A stretch of DNA of 64,000 nt from Chaunax sp. Z400 (GCA_037577475.1 CM075183.1:15695480-15759479), one strand, 5' to 3'. Counted from the first letter of the stretch, positions 11,814 through 25,069 are shown. A program made the numbers and translations. Notes: generated from the letters alone by a model not told the origin.

Positions 11814-14800
11814 TTAGTTCGAGGCGGCGCTTTCCCTCCTCCCCTGCTTCTTCAGAAGCTGGATGCGGTTGTGGACGTAAAACTTGATAGCCCTCCAGTC
11901 TCGCTGGTTGCTCACCAGGAGAGGGCAGAGTTCCAGACAGCGCTCACAGTCCGCCTTCGCAGGCACTCGCAGCTCCATGAGGTTTCTGTTTAGGTGAGTC
12001 TCCACGGCCACACGCTCCGCCTCTGACCAGGGACGCTTCAGCACACCACGCTTTCCTGTGCGAAAGAGGAGGGGGATGAAACAAAGTGGAAGTAGAATGC
12101 GTATGATCAAATCTGACCGGATGTGACAGAGCGATGGTTACCTGATTTGACTGGAATACATCTCCTCTTATGAGCACTGGCTACCGGTGGACTGACTGCA
12201 GGAGGAACGGGTGGTCTCTTCTTCCGTGGTGGTCGCCCTGGTCCTTTCTTCTTCACCATCATCTCAGCTTTCTCCTTAACGTCTTCTTTTACTTCTTCGG
12301 CCTCGGAATCTTCTGTAAAGGACTCGGCTGAGTTGCCAGACATTACTGCAGGACAGAGAATTTAATCGCTAACATTTGCCTTAAAATGTTCAGAAAAGGG
12401 TATCAACTGTAGTAGTTTCTCAATAACATTTATAAACTGGTGCATTCTAAAAATTTGGCTGTAAAATGTTGTGCTTTGCCTCCTCTGTCACATTCAAAAG
12501 GGTTTCATTCAAAAGCTATCTAGTTTTTTCATAGCATAATGGTGAAGCCATTAAATAGTGTCTTAAATCTGAAATATTCCAGCCTAAGGTGTATTCTACC
12601 TTAAATGAAATGGAGGATACTTAATTATTATACGTGGCCCAACAAGGCCGGAATAATTAGATGTTAGAGTTAGATGAGAATACTGATACCACTCTCGTTG
12701 TTAGCTTAGCTTGGAAACAGCCAACCTGGCTCTGTGCAAAGGTTAAAAAAAAAATCCACCGACCTGCACCTCTAAGGCTAACTAATAAAAAGATTCTGTA
12801 TTTAATCATTAAAAAAAAGGGGGGGGATGAAAAGGAAAAATCCTGATAACTAGTCTCCAGGAAATTGATGCTGGGCTGAGAAATTGCTCAGCACATAACT
12901 TCTCATCAAGTATACCAAGATCACAGAAATACACACACACAATTTTCCCCACATACTCCTTGTGGTTTCCAGTAAACTAGACTTTTTTATTTGACGCTTT
13001 TAAAGTCATTTAAAAGGTTGATGTTGCTTCTAGATTCCTAATCAAATTAATAGTTCCACTTTGAAAACAATAGTCTTTCCATTAAAAACCACTAAAGGGT
13101 CCTTAGAAGCAGAGAACCTGGACTGAATTAAACACTGTTTACCTGAAATACCTTCTGATTGGCCCAAGTGGCTTCAATCATTTCAACTAAAGACAGTAAA
13201 TACATGATGCAACTCCTTACCATCCAACTCAAGGCAGATGTGCTGCAGGCTCATCCCTCTGAAAAGCACACCCTCTCTCTCTCCATAAAGAACAACCCGA
13301 CCCACACGGCCCATCAGTGATGGATCCCGAAGGATTGTGGAGCAGTTTTGGGTGACATGGTACTCTCGCTCCAGGAAGTCCTCCAGCCGTTTGATAGCTT
13401 CTCCCTGGCCCTCGCCCTCCTCTAACAGGAGCAGCTGAGTAAGTATTGCTACCTGCCGCCGCACACGTGTGGCCGTCAGAGCTCCGGGGTTCTTGGCCCC
13501 GCTGGCTCGAGCCAGGTTTCTCAGAAGGTCCGTGCCCCGGAGCGGGGTGGCAGGAGAGTGGTAGGGCCGGGAGAAGACATAGGGGCTCTCTGGGTCCACA
13601 CCCACATGGGGGCTGGTTTCAAGGAGCAGGTCGAGGCAGGACTCGCAGTGTGGTGGAAAAATAAGCGGCTGGATGCGACCACGCTTGCCCAAAACGCCCG
13701 CCCGTGGGAGGTGACAGAGGACCTGGCGCTCAAAGGGAGAGAGGAAAGATTCCATGCCAGAGGTGGAGCTGTTGCTGGAGCTGACCGGAGGTGTGATACG
13801 GTTCCGATAGTCCTGGATAGTGAGCTTGGCCACCTCACATTCCCTGTGGCGGTTGTAGAGGATGAGCAGGGAGAGGCTGGAATGGCAGAGCAAGCGCCAG
13901 TTCTCGGCAGAGTGAGGAGAACGGGTTAAAGAAAGGAAGGAAGAGTGCTGCTGGCGCCGGAGGTAGAGGACCAAACAGGAGAGGGAAGAGAGCAGTGGAG
14001 ACATGTGTTGAATATGTGTGCTGGAAATAAAAGACAGAAAGGGAAAAAACGCCTTTAAAACAGCATCTGAAAACACAAAGCACCGAAACCTTTCAGAGTT
14101 TCAACAGTGTAAAGAAAACACAATTAATCAAACCACACCTTACAATCTCTCCATTCTTCTCCTCTGGTGCTTCATCTTCTCCTTCTGCACTCAGCTCCAG
14201 ATCTTCATCCGGATCTATGTCTGGCTCTGGAGTAGGAGGTGGAACCAGCTCCTCTTGATTTCTCGGGCTCTCCACCTCCACCTTTTGCTGCTCTTCATGC
14301 TTTTCTTTCTTCATCCTCCGACCCCTTTTGGGCGCAGGCGGCGGAGGCGGTGACGGACTCTTAACTCGAGGCATCATCGGCGTTGTGGGGCGTTTCGTGC
14401 TGGGCAGCGGTAAGCTGGGCGCCTTCTTGGTGGCCGGCGGTTGAGCCGGAGGAGGCGGCGAAAGCGAGAGGGAGAAGGAGACGCCGCCTGGGCTTGAGCG
14501 GGGACCTTGTGTTTCCCTCTCTTTGGAGAAGAGGGAGGGTGGAGTAGGGTTGGAGGCCGAGGGCTGAGGGACAGCGAAGGAATGACTGTGAGGCGCGGAG
14601 GAGGAGGAGGACGATGAGGGGTGAGGGTGTGCAGTGCTGCCATTTGAAGAGCTGTGTGTGTGCATGTGCGCCAGCTCCATGGCAGTCCTGACCTCTGGCT
14701 GGTTAGCGTGGTGTTTCTCCAGGTGCCGTGCCAGAGAGCGATAGTGGCGGCCACAGTACAGGCAGTGCTGCCTCCGGCTCACCGTGGCACCGCTGGAGCC

Positions 14801-17800
14801 GCCAATGTTAATGTTTATGTTGTTGTTGATATTGGTGGTCGGGGGAGCCAGGGTGCCGGATGCCTGGGACCTGGCCGGGGACGCTGCAGGTGCCTGACCT
14901 GAAAACGATGAGCAGGGACGCCCCGGGCCTCTGGAGGAGGCGGGCGCTGTCTTCTTCTTCGAACTGACCACCGCAGGCAGTTTGCGCTTCTTGCGGCGGC
15001 GGAGCATTCGACCCCTTATCTCCTCAATTTCCTCTTCCTCTTCTTCGTCATCGTCGTCGTCGTCCTCCTCTTCCTCATCCTCCTCACGATCCGAGTCACT
15101 GGGCTCAGAGTGGGTGAGAGGGGAGGATGAGGGTGATAACGACCAGGAGGGGGTGAGATAGTCAGAAACGGAGAGGGACAGAGGGTGGGGGCCGGCTTCT
15201 TCATCCTGGTTAGACAGAATTCAATTTTAAACAGCTTTAGCTCAACCTGTAGCGACATCATCTGGATCTACAGTCTTTAAGGTGGACTTTCATTTTTCTG
15301 TTTAGGCCGTTTCGTCATACTTTGATGAAAAACGAACTAATTCCTTTACTTTATTCAAGTTACTGTCAAGCCAGTTGCTCACCATTGCATTCTCGCCCCA
15401 GTCCGTCAGGCTGTAGTCCACTGTGATCTCCTCCCCCTTAGCGATGTCGCGGATTGCTATGACAACCAACCTTACCTGGGTCCCACAGTGGACTTCTCGA
15501 ATGCGGCAGTTTGGTGGCGGGTGGAAGAGCACGGGTCCCCGAACGCCACTTGCTCCCTCCTCCCCCAACTCTGGCACACTTTAAAAAGATGAAACGGAAT
15601 CAGCAACGCGGTTATCCGACTGAAAAAAGAATCTTGGAACAATTGCCACGGCGAAGGTCCTCCTTACCAGAGCTGAGTGGGATCAGGGAGGTAGTAGGGG
15701 CTGCCAGGTGGAGGGAGGCGGTCTTCTGCACCCTCTGGATACTGGCTATCACCTGGGACAGACGGGATTGTTTGAATCCAGAACAAGCTAACTGCTTTAT
15801 CATCAAACACGCCTCACTTTTGACAGATGGTAGGTGCATCTCCTTACTGCAGTGCACTGCTAATTACAACACAGTATATTTGTTTTCCATAGGAGCCAAA
15901 GTGGATTAAAAAAAACAAACAGCAGGTGGCAAAATGTGTGTGTGTCTGTTCCATACCAGGGCTGTAGCTGTGTTCTGACATGCTTTCCTCCTCCTCATCT
16001 TCTGTTACATACACTCTGTCACACACCTTCACAGGTGTCCCCTTCCTTTTTCTCCCGCACACGCGACTGTAAAAACAAAACCAAGGTTTCAAGAGGCGTA
16101 ATAATACATTCCAACGATAAAGTGCTCACAACATGACTGGAGGGCAGCTGAAATGACGGAGAATGTGCTACACATGGGAAAGCAGACCGTGTGTTTGTTA
16201 ACTTCACGTTTCTTTTGGGAGGGTGACTCATCCACACCGACAATGAGGCTCTGAAATTGATTAGCCTGTTCATTCATGTTAGGAATTATCCTGTGAGAAA
16301 ATTGTGTATCCATTAAATTTTTTTTTTTTTTTTTTAAATTGCATGCACTTCCAAGTCAACAACTCAAAAACTCAAACATATGCCTTTTGTAATTATGTAA
16401 AACAGAACAGCTGAAAATGGTCATATTTGAAAAGCATTCAACTGTCAATATTTTACATTTCATCTTGATATCTATAGTTGGAAGCAAAATTATTCAACCC
16501 CATTGGATAGAATAGTCAATAGATCAATGCAACATATATTACAAGTGTTTTTTTCTTCTTCAAATATTAAAAAAAATGCTAGTTTCACCGACTACTGCTA
16601 AATTATTCACGCTCTTAATGACAAGAATCTCTAGAACTTTGTAGAGACCCTTTTCCTGCTGACCTGCTGCAAACATGAGGCATAGTCAGACACCAGCTTC
16701 TGGCAGCATTCCTAAGGAATCTTAGCCCGGCCTCCAGTTCTGTAATATTCCTGGGTTTACATTCTGCAACCGCCTTCCTCAAATCCCACCACAGATGTTC
16801 TATGGGATTCAAGTCTGGCAACTGTGACGGCGCTCTAGAATGTTCCAGGACTTCTTCTGAAAACAAGCCTTGGTGGATTTTGAGGTATGCTTGGGATCAT
16901 TGTCCTTTAGGAATGTCCAATGGTGCCCAAGCTTCAGCTTCCTCACAGATGGCGAGATGTTTTGCTCTGGGATTTTCCGATACTTGATGGAATTCATCTT
17001 TCCTTCAACATCCCAAAACTTCTGTGGCTTATCCAGATGGGTTTGAGCGTACTTGCAGGTGACTTTTCTAGGGCTTTGTCTTGAGTTTGGGGAATGGAGC
17101 CCTTCTGTACATTTACACTTTAGCAACAAAACAAAAAAAACACATTGGGACTCTACTGCTCAAGTCTATGAAGGTTGGCACAGTGTTTTAACATCTGGTT
17201 TGCAAATGTGTGCTCCTATAAGGGATGCCATTCAGGGGGTTGAATAATTTTGAAACTACAGTAATCAGTAAAAGTAGCATTTTGTGTCAGATGTGGGGGG
17301 AAAATGTCTGTTACATTGAGTTATTTAAACTCTTCTTTGTGTGATCTATTTATTGCAAACAGTTGATAAACAGATTTTATTAATAGACCTGATATGCAAT
17401 GGGGTTAAATACTTCTGCTTCCAAGTCTACATTGTCAAAATAGTGGATAATATATTTTCTCTCAGTCAGCAACTCATCCTGATCACTATCCTTGCGACAT
17501 AAATGGACTAGAATCCTTGCAGACAGTGCACCTAACAACCCAGGCGTAAATCAGTGCCAGATTTAATGTTGTGATCAAGGATTGTGACTCAGAAACGCAG
17601 ACCTTTTGTACACAACACAAATATTGGAAACAGCTCTACCATTTTCTCTAATCACACCAGGCTATAGATTCATTTACAGGTGACTATTTGGCACAACAAA
17701 TCGTCTCCTGTTCATTGAGCCTGGTGACAGTCAATCATCATTGTCATGATCTGCAACTTTGTTTACTCCAAGCCAAACGAGCCACGAGTCATGATCTGCA

Positions 17801-18393
17801 CCAGTTGAGCAGTAATTGTTCAGAGAAAAATATGTTGCATAGCTGGTTTGATGAATACAATGTCCATGCAGTCTAAAGATATGACATTTAATGCATTATC
17901 TACAGCAGAAGTGATCAGTGGTCACCACAAACCACAGCTGATGAGCCCTGCTGGGTGCGTGCTAACATTAATGCTAAACCACGGCTAGCCTGTTAGCTTC
18001 CACAAGCTAGCGTTGAAACCGTCAAAACATTAAAAAATAAGAGGCTGGCGTTTAAATGCGAGCTGGGGCGGACAGGGGAAGGCGCACCATCACAGGACAC
18101 GGCAGCTGCAATCAAAAACCAAACAGAAATCACCTCCCCTGCTCCCTTTTTTAGCGAAATAACGCTGGAATCATGCACGCGAATAAAGGCTTCTAAACAG
18201 ACGTGCACGCTCGCAGCGCGTGCGTCTCGGGCATTTTTCTCGTAAATCCGGTTTGAAAATAAACCCGTGAGGTAACAAATCGGAGGCTCGCCGTCACTTA
18301 CCCCCTCGGCGGCGGCGGTTTGCTTCCATCCCCGTCGCTATCGAGGGTCGGTGGTTCCCGGTAGTCGAAAGGCGACCGTACAGTCTCCGCCAT
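11814..18393 (-). CDS. Crypton-derived (domesticated tyrosine recombinase) protein with SET fragment, C2H2 finger and AT-hook
   Basis: Eight coding exons keep phase throughout: 18302-18393, 15957-16066, 15668-15752, 15383-15578, 14139-15205, 13221-14020, 12142-12345 and 11814-12055. They predict 931 aa, starting MAETVRSPFDYRE in a good Kozak context. In order: a basic patch and acidic tail; the C-terminal part of a SET-like domain (aa ~115-155, IRDIAKGEEITVDYS); long acidic runs; a C2H2 finger (aa ~308-328, CLYCGRHYRSLARHLEKHH); Ser/Pro/His-rich linkers; a Crypton-type tyrosine-recombinase domain (aa ~573-748, GKRGR, NPGALTATRVRRQVAIL); an AT-hook (GPGRPPRKKRP); and a C-terminal domain (KRPWSEAERVAVETHL...CERC) like that ending many fish Crypton-type genes. 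The recombinase looks inactive: the usual GH and nucleophilic Tyr positions read ER and Ser744. A nuclear DNA- or chromatin-binding role is inferred. I know no accepted gene name. Confidence 0.78.
16067..18301 (-). other. First intron of the Crypton-derived gene
   Basis: A 2.2-kb intron between the short start exon and exon 2. It holds the Tc1-like element listed separately; the remainder (17430-18301) shows no gene. The end near the start exon is CpG-richer, in keeping with a promoter-proximal region. Confidence 0.6.
16475..17429 (-). mobile_element. Tc1/mariner-like element with a broken transposase
   Basis: About 955 bp flanked by TA at both ends. The inverted repeats begin GTTGGAAGCAAAATTATTC on the left and GACTTGGAAGCAGAAGTATT on the right (read inward), and both continue into AACCCCATTG. 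The minus strand carries pieces of a Tc1 transposase catalytic domain: HHWTFLKDNDPKHTSKST (around 16950) and, in another frame, LPDLNPIEHLWWDLRKAV (around 16800). These correspond to the second and third acidic catalytic blocks (D...D35E family). A frameshift between the blocks, and the absence of most of the N-terminal DNA-binding part, show it is dead. Confidence 0.85.
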
Positions 18394-20293
18394 TAGGACT
18401 TCCTTCCCTACCTCTCGCGCTCCGGTAGATTCCACAGCGCGCATGTGCACAACATCTTTTGGGGTTCTAATGGTAAAATGGGGAGCACTCACCTCATGAA
18501 AATAAAGGGCTCCAACCTGAAGAGTACAATAGAACGCATTTACTGAAAATACTGTAACTCCAAAGTATAAGTATTGCCAACAGTATCCAAAGTGCATATT
18601 CTGCAGAAATATGCAGAGTGCATATGCTGTGTGTGATGAATTATTATGCATAACATTGTTAAATTTAATGCATTAATGCTTGAGTGGAATTTTACTGTTG
18701 CAGCATCTGAAAAATAACTAGTTACAATAGATGTGAAATACATGTAGTGTACAATATTACTCTCTGGAATGTAGTAAAATATAAAGTAGTATAAAGTAGA
18801 AATACTCATCTAAAGTGCAGGTACCTTGTGTAAATTCATTTAGTAAATTGCTATATTGTGTAAAACATGGTAAAATACGATGGATGATATCTATGGTTGG
18901 CGCAGCACTATCACTCTCAAATCTCAAATGTGTGTTAATTGAGTCGAACTGAACCCTTAGATAAGCAAAATCATTATGTAAGATACATGCATTTGTCTGA
19001 GAAAGACATTTTGCCTGACAAAATGGTCCATATAGCTTGTGAAACTTGAAATATTTGTGTAATAAATGCTTTATAATAATTTCTATAATGGCACCTTCAA
19101 CAAATGTGTAAGCTTGTGACAAAGGGTTAACTTTTGAGTACTTTTCTATGTACAAGGCTTTAATATGTCAGATGAAATTTAAAAAAAAAATATTTTGTTA
19201 AGGTTTATTTGTAATTTTCTAATGATGTTTTTGGAGATTCCCAGGAAATAACAACCCAATTTAAACCCATGACACAATGAGAAAGTAAAGCTAAGGTCAA
19301 CAAAATATGGGTTAACATTAAGTTTTAATTTTCAATGCATATCCAGTTATTCATAACAGAGATAAAAGAAAAGCATGGTAAGAAAGAAGTCACCAAGTCT
19401 GGAAGTCACAGTTCTCTCATTCAGTGAGTCTATGCTGCATCAGGCATCTAACACTACAGTGGAGTTGTTGTGTTCGATACTACAATCCTATTGTAAACTA
19501 GTACAGTGGCTCTCAAAACATTCTTTCTGCTTCCAGCGGAGGCGTGACGGAAAAGATTTGAGAGCCATTTCTCACATCTTATGGTTCAAACTTGTGAACA
19601 GTGTAGCAGCACATTCAAATATAACATCAGGAACTTGGTGACCAGAGCAGCAAACATGACACAGATTGTGCCCAAACCTAAATAATATGAGCATCGAGTA
19701 AATACATGAAAAACCTGGAATTTGATTAGGATTTTTTTTTTTTTAGATTACATAAGTATGTATATGACACAGTAGAGCTATGTGACCTTCCTAAAATAAA
19801 ATAAAAAATGGCTACAGATTCAGCTGCACACCAGTCACAGTTTATCAGTCATGTAATTTTGGCTACATTCTAGCAGTTAGTAGATTTTGGAGTGTTATCA
19901 ACAGCAGATAAATAATCATCAAATTGACTTAAATAAAATAAATTACACACTCTATTAAAAAAAAGGCATTCTTCAACAGTCTAACTGCCATTCACAAAGC
20001 AAACTACAGTTTTACTGCATCACTTCTTTCCCAAAAGAAAAAGCAACTGTGGCAAACTAGAGGTCAATTTAGCACTTTATGTGGAAATACCAACGTCTGG
20101 GAAAAGCCGCCAACTGGGTTTTGTTAAAGGAGTTCAGATGTGATTTTTAGTTAGCAGTGCATTTTAACCTCTAGTGCACACAGAGTATATTCCACACCAT
20201 GTAATGTTTAATCTGGAATACATAATAAGGAAAGCTGGCTGTTAGTGTTGAGTAAGTTCATTCATAGATGTTGTTGGGTCGAACTGAAGAAAA
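18394..20293. other. Spacer and probable cntf 3' UTR
   Basis: AT-rich sequence between the Crypton-derived gene and the cntf stop codon. A minus-strand AATAAA near 19203 could end a long cntf 3' UTR. The open frames here (for example 18757-19155) are low-complexity AT-rich translations without domain features. Confidence 0.5.
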
Positions 20294-22327
20294 TCAGATC
20301 TCTTCTGTTCCTTCCCTCTCTTTGTGTAATACATGGAGGGTCTGCACAGCATGGTCAGCCCAGTGGATTAGCTCCAGCAGCACTCGATAGGTCCACATTT
20401 TGAGGCCGAAAACTCCCCCAGCACCATCGGTTTCCTACACAGTAGGAGCAAGTTAACATCCACTGCCTTTCATTAATCCCAGATAAGACTACAGAAATAA
20501 TCAAGACAAGATGTTTAGTGGATGGATTAGGCTGAAGTAAAACATACTTCCATACGTCCTCAGTAGCTGTCCAGTATGAGAAAATTATATTTTTTAAAAG
20601 CATGAACAAAAAAAATTCAGGACAAATTAAGAGTCTATTTTTACATTAAAATGTTTGAATTTAATTCCAAAACCAAAATTTCACAAAACTAAATACATTT
20701 AAACCTTCAATAACTGTTTGATGTGTTGAAATTAGCAAACATTTGCTTCTTTATACTTCGGTCAGTTCACTAAGCTGTAGACATGTTTTTGTGCATCCGA
20801 CAGGTTGAAATCCAATATTAGCTCCCTTTTAGCTCTGTTTCGGTATCGATCGCCTCCTGAGGGGAAATCTGTCTTTAGCTGCCAAATTCTCCTTTATGTT
20901 TATCGGCTTGTTGCTAATTTTACCTGTCTGCTGTTTGATGCTGAGTAGGTAGTGTAACACAGGGAGTAATCACACCCTTGCTGAAGCTTTTACTATGGAT
21001 GGGCATTTCAGAAAAAGTACTATTCAATAGTCACTCGATATTATTCGACTACTTAAGTTATTGAGACATGATAGAAAGCTTTCATGGAGAAAGGAGGATT
21101 CCTTGGCCACCTGTATGATGACATAATAGCGGCATTTTGTCTTCTACTGTTCTTTTTTATTGGTATTTATGCAATCCTTTCTTTATTAGCATAGAAAATG
21201 TATATACATTAGCTAAACATGTAAAATCCACAAAGACAGAGTTAGCTGTTCACATTTGAAATTGTTAAATTAGCAAATTACTTAGAGAAAACATGGAAGT
21301 TGAAGAAAAATGCCCTTTAACAGGATAAAATTTAAGTCTATAGCAGATTTTTTTCAATCATCTCCTATTTAGATACTGCACCTCATTGCACTGGTGGTCT
21401 GGGGTGACCTCCAGGGTTGCGTCCTTGGTCTCTGCAAGATCTTTGGTGCTGTGGAGCAAGTGCTCCAGCCGTAGCCGGACGTTCTTCCTCATGGTCTCGT
21501 AGTCGCCTTCCATCTCACCCCATTCCTCCTCTTCCTTCAGGATGACACAGTGGAGGAGCCCCAGGCACTGCCGCAGAGCTGAATGCAGCAACTGCACCTG
21601 CTGCTCCGCGCTGGGCCCGTCCACCACAGACGACAGGGACACGATGCGCCCATCGTCTGGGGTGTGGCCTGACAAGAAGGTCTCCTTGTCCTTCTGAAAG
21701 GGTGAGGAGAACAGCTTTGCTGAGTGCAGAACAAACACATATACGGTCCCACTGGCCTCGCGTTTGTGTCTTCAATTTGATTTTTAGACCAATTACTAAG
21801 CCAGCAGTAAGTGGCATCCATATTGATGACACCGATCAATTAAAATGTGTTCTAAAATGAAGAGGATGCACAGCAGCATGACAGCAGGAAAAAAAAAAAA
21901 AATCCAATACACTCTTATCCATTAGACACCCTGGGGGGAAATGGAGGGGAGGCAGGAAGGGAGGGTGGAGAGGGGGGTCTTTTTGTTTAATCACATTCTG
22001 CACCACAACATCCCATTGAAAAACACACAAGAGAATAATTGAGTTAAATCTAATGTGTATACCGTTAAATTAAACTGCGACAGGTAGCTAGCTGGTTGCA
22101 TCAGAGCACAACACAAATAATGGGAGTTTCTCACAGCGCCTGACGAGTGTGATGTAAGCTAGCATAAGGAACAGTGTAAACCGATAACTCACGTAAAGCT
22201 GGAGCAGATGAAGACACTCGTGGTGCAACAACCGGGCAAGAGCCACCGCTCTCCCCGTCTGCGACCGGCCAGACACCGGCGTGTCCAGCTCGGTTATCTG
22301 CTGTTGTTGCTCCTCCTGCTCTGCCAT
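20294..22327 (-). CDS. cntf: Ciliary neurotrophic factor-like IL-6 family cytokine
   Basis: Three phase-0 exons, 22193-22327, 21382-21693 and 20294-20434, encode 195 aa; mammalian CNTF is 200 aa. The start is the ATG at 22327 (MAEQEEQQQQ); the codon two before it is GTG, not ATG. There is no signal peptide, as is known for CNTF, which leaves cells by a non-classical route. Predicted helices are A (RAVALARLLHHECLHLLQLY), B (QQVQLLHSALRQCLGLLH), C (ETMRKNVRLRLEHLLHST) and D. The D-helix region GGVFGLKMWTYRVLLELIHW matches the human GGLFEKKLWGLKVLQELSQW pattern, the receptor-contact end of the molecule. The gene lies 2.7 kb downstream of zfp91 on the same strand, as in mammals, which favours CNTF over the related CTF1 or CLCF1. 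Exon 2 would use a weak donor (GAG|GTGCAG). Confidence 0.82.
20760..21360. other. Intron 2 of cntf, possible old repeat
   Basis: The intron between cntf exons 2 and 3 is AT-rich. Near 20996-21065 a stretch reading GATGGGCATTTC, followed by alternating TCGA-type and ATTCGACTA words, resembles the ends of fish hAT-like elements. No inverted-repeat partner was found, so it is not called as an element. Confidence 0.3.
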
Positions 22328-25069
22328 TTGCACTCCAGCCCCGTTGGCTTAGCAGCGAGCTGGACGAACACCGAGCAGAGAAATATTTCCCCCCCCCACC
22401 GCCACCGGTGGAAATGTTGGCACCGAAACGACGTTTTTATTTATCCGCGGAATGCTTTTAGAATAGCTACAGCGGACTGGACATCAACCGGAGGTCCTTA
22501 CAGCGACTGGCGATAGAGCGTGTTTATGTCGGCGTTCATGTTGGCACGCACGCAACGAGAGGGGATTTAATTGGTTCCGTAAGTCACAGGGGCAATTTTA
22601 GGGGGGACGCAAGGGACGACCATTTTTTTCTTCCGAAAAACGTCACTGTGAAGTCCACCCATCCGTCCACAAATAAGAAAAAACTCTTTACTGGAAGGAT
22701 TTTTCAGAAGGGGAACCAAAGTCAGGTTGAAAAAAAAAAATTCTGACGAATAAAGTACTGAATATAATGTACTTTTCAAAAATGTACAAATCCTGCAAAG
22801 TATTTTCTTCAACAGAATCTGTTTTACATTGTTCTTATGCAACATTTACATGATACATTAATTAGATACAATAATAAAGAGATTCAAAACTGTTTCAGGC
22901 GTGACTGTAAAATGTCTTATTTGGTTTAATATCCTGTTTTTTTTTTAATCAACATGATGATAAAAGTAGTAGTAAAAAATCTAGATCTAGAGTGAACTAG
23001 AAGGGCACTCAATAGAATGTATACCTCTGCCAAGGCCCAACAATCCCTAATCAAAATTCCAGCTAGACATGGCATTGAAAACAGCTGTTCTCAGGGTTCT
23101 GCCAAAGTGAGTGAAAAAAAATAAAAATCATGGATCCACCTCTTTATCTGGATCCACTCCGAAATCAACTGTTCCATTTTTTTGCCACTCTTCCAGCAAG
23201 TTTCATGAAAATCCATCTTAGTTTACATGTAATCCACAAAAACAATTTGAAAAGCCCCATCATACAATGTTAAAAAAAAAAGAATCTGTCCCTTTATCCA
23301 CATTCACTCCTAATTTGATGGGTTCTTCTTTGCGACACGGCCAACCCTTCTACCAAATGTCATCAAAATCCATCAGGCACTTAAATGTTAGAAATTGTGG
23401 TGTGGAAAATTTGTCATTTTGGTTTGTGTGAATTAAACTTATCTTTGTTTTGAGAAATTATAGCCTTGTAATGTTATTTGTTATAATAAATGACTGTCAC
23501 ATGTGCTTGTACTGTATGTCTCTGCACTGTAATGGTTTTTATTTTGTATGTGCTTCAATGCTTTGTCTTTTTTTTTGTCTTGATTCTTTAAAATACTGTC
23601 TTAAATATGTCCAGTTTGCAGATGAAATCCAGTCGTCTGTCTAAATCTGATGTTACCATGCTGATGTTAAATGTGTGTAAATAAATTTCTTTACAGGATG
23701 AGTCAAAATAACAAAGACTTTGGAACATAATTTATTATTCTGAATACATTTTCTAAAAAAAAATTATATTTAAGAGTACTAGTGCTCAGTAGTGGCAGTG
23801 TACAGAGGTACATTAAATAAGAAAACTCACCAAACTATTTCCATCATAATAGGCTTTCTGCATAGTCTTAACTGTGAAAAAAAAACATAAAGCAAGAATC
23901 AGAAATGATTAAAGACTAGAAATGATACATCTGAGAACCTGGAAAATTAATACGATTAAACAAGAAAGGACCTTTTGTACATGCTGACTCACTGTCACAG
24001 TCATTACTTACTAGGCCACTTGGATAGAACTGAGCCATTGTTAATGTTATTAGTGACCAGCGCTTTGGCTTCTATTACAGATCAAAAGGTCTGCAGTGGA
24101 AAAAGTCTATTAGCAGGATTACTCCAAAAGCTATCAACAGATTTCAATGAAATCTGGCATTGGGGGTGGATTTTGGAACATGGAATTGTTCCGGATGTGC
24201 ATTCTGGATCACTTTTTCACCTCCTTCAGCATTGTGAGATAGGAACTAGTGCTCTACTGCGACGTCTAACGGCAGCGGATGCCATTTGTAGAACCTTTTT
24301 AACAATCATTTTGACAGATGTGTCCAGGATAGTGTGACATAAAAACTATAAATATAACAGTATCTGGTGTGGTGATGCAGAATGTTTGAATTTATGGTGC
24401 TCACGGAAAACTCACTACTGTGAGATAACAAATAATAATGTTACAGATGTGACTATGATCCAAATTGTAGCTGAAACTGTGCTCAGTTTGGGCTCAAATT
24501 TGACAGGAGGAAAATTTGAATAAATAAATGCCTTTACACCAAGAACCTCATTTGGTTGTATGTTGCTGCTGTTCAGTGTATTTTCCTTTAACTTAACTGA
24601 AGTTACTATATATAGTTAACTATAGTTAACCAAATTATGCCAATGATACTCATATGTTCACCTTCCAAATATGCATATAAACAACAACAGGGATATTATG
24701 GGGACATAAATGTCATTTTGACTTTCTTGTACAATATGTACAATCATCTTTGATTCTCTATAATCTCTAAAAAAGTTTTAAAAAAATCATAAACATATAA
24801 AAACACCACAATGAAATAAAAACAAAGTTACAAAATGAAGTGTTAAATTAAGCATATATGATCTATAATATTAGAAATCATATTCCCTGATGTAAAGTAG
24901 CTCTCTGTAGCTATGTACTATATGCGGCTACTGTTATTTTAAATATTTATAATCTTAGTTTATGATTTTTTTTTGACAGGTCCTTCAGTCTTTTAAGTCT
25001 AAAATCTAAACTTTCTTCTGATTTGTGTCTCCTTCGGTGCATTATGTTCCCATTGAGCTCATTTTCTAC
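22328..25069. other. zfp91-cntf spacer with dispersed fish repeats
   Basis: The cntf 5' flank (22328-22560) is GC-richer. The remainder holds two degenerate copies of the common fish dispersed repeat. One, about 23020-23380, is in reverse orientation (CCTCTGCCAAGG, then AAGTTTCATGAAAATCCATC). The other, about 24060-24300, is forward (GGATTACTCCAAAAGCTATC, then AGCATTGTGAGATAGG). No coding exon is seen. The part adjoining 25070 is probably zfp91 3' UTR. Confidence 0.55.

Noticed and set aside
24616..24631. 16-bp palindrome GTTAACTATAGTTAAC
   Set aside because: Short, in AT-rich DNA, with no neighbouring structure; chance is a sufficient explanation.
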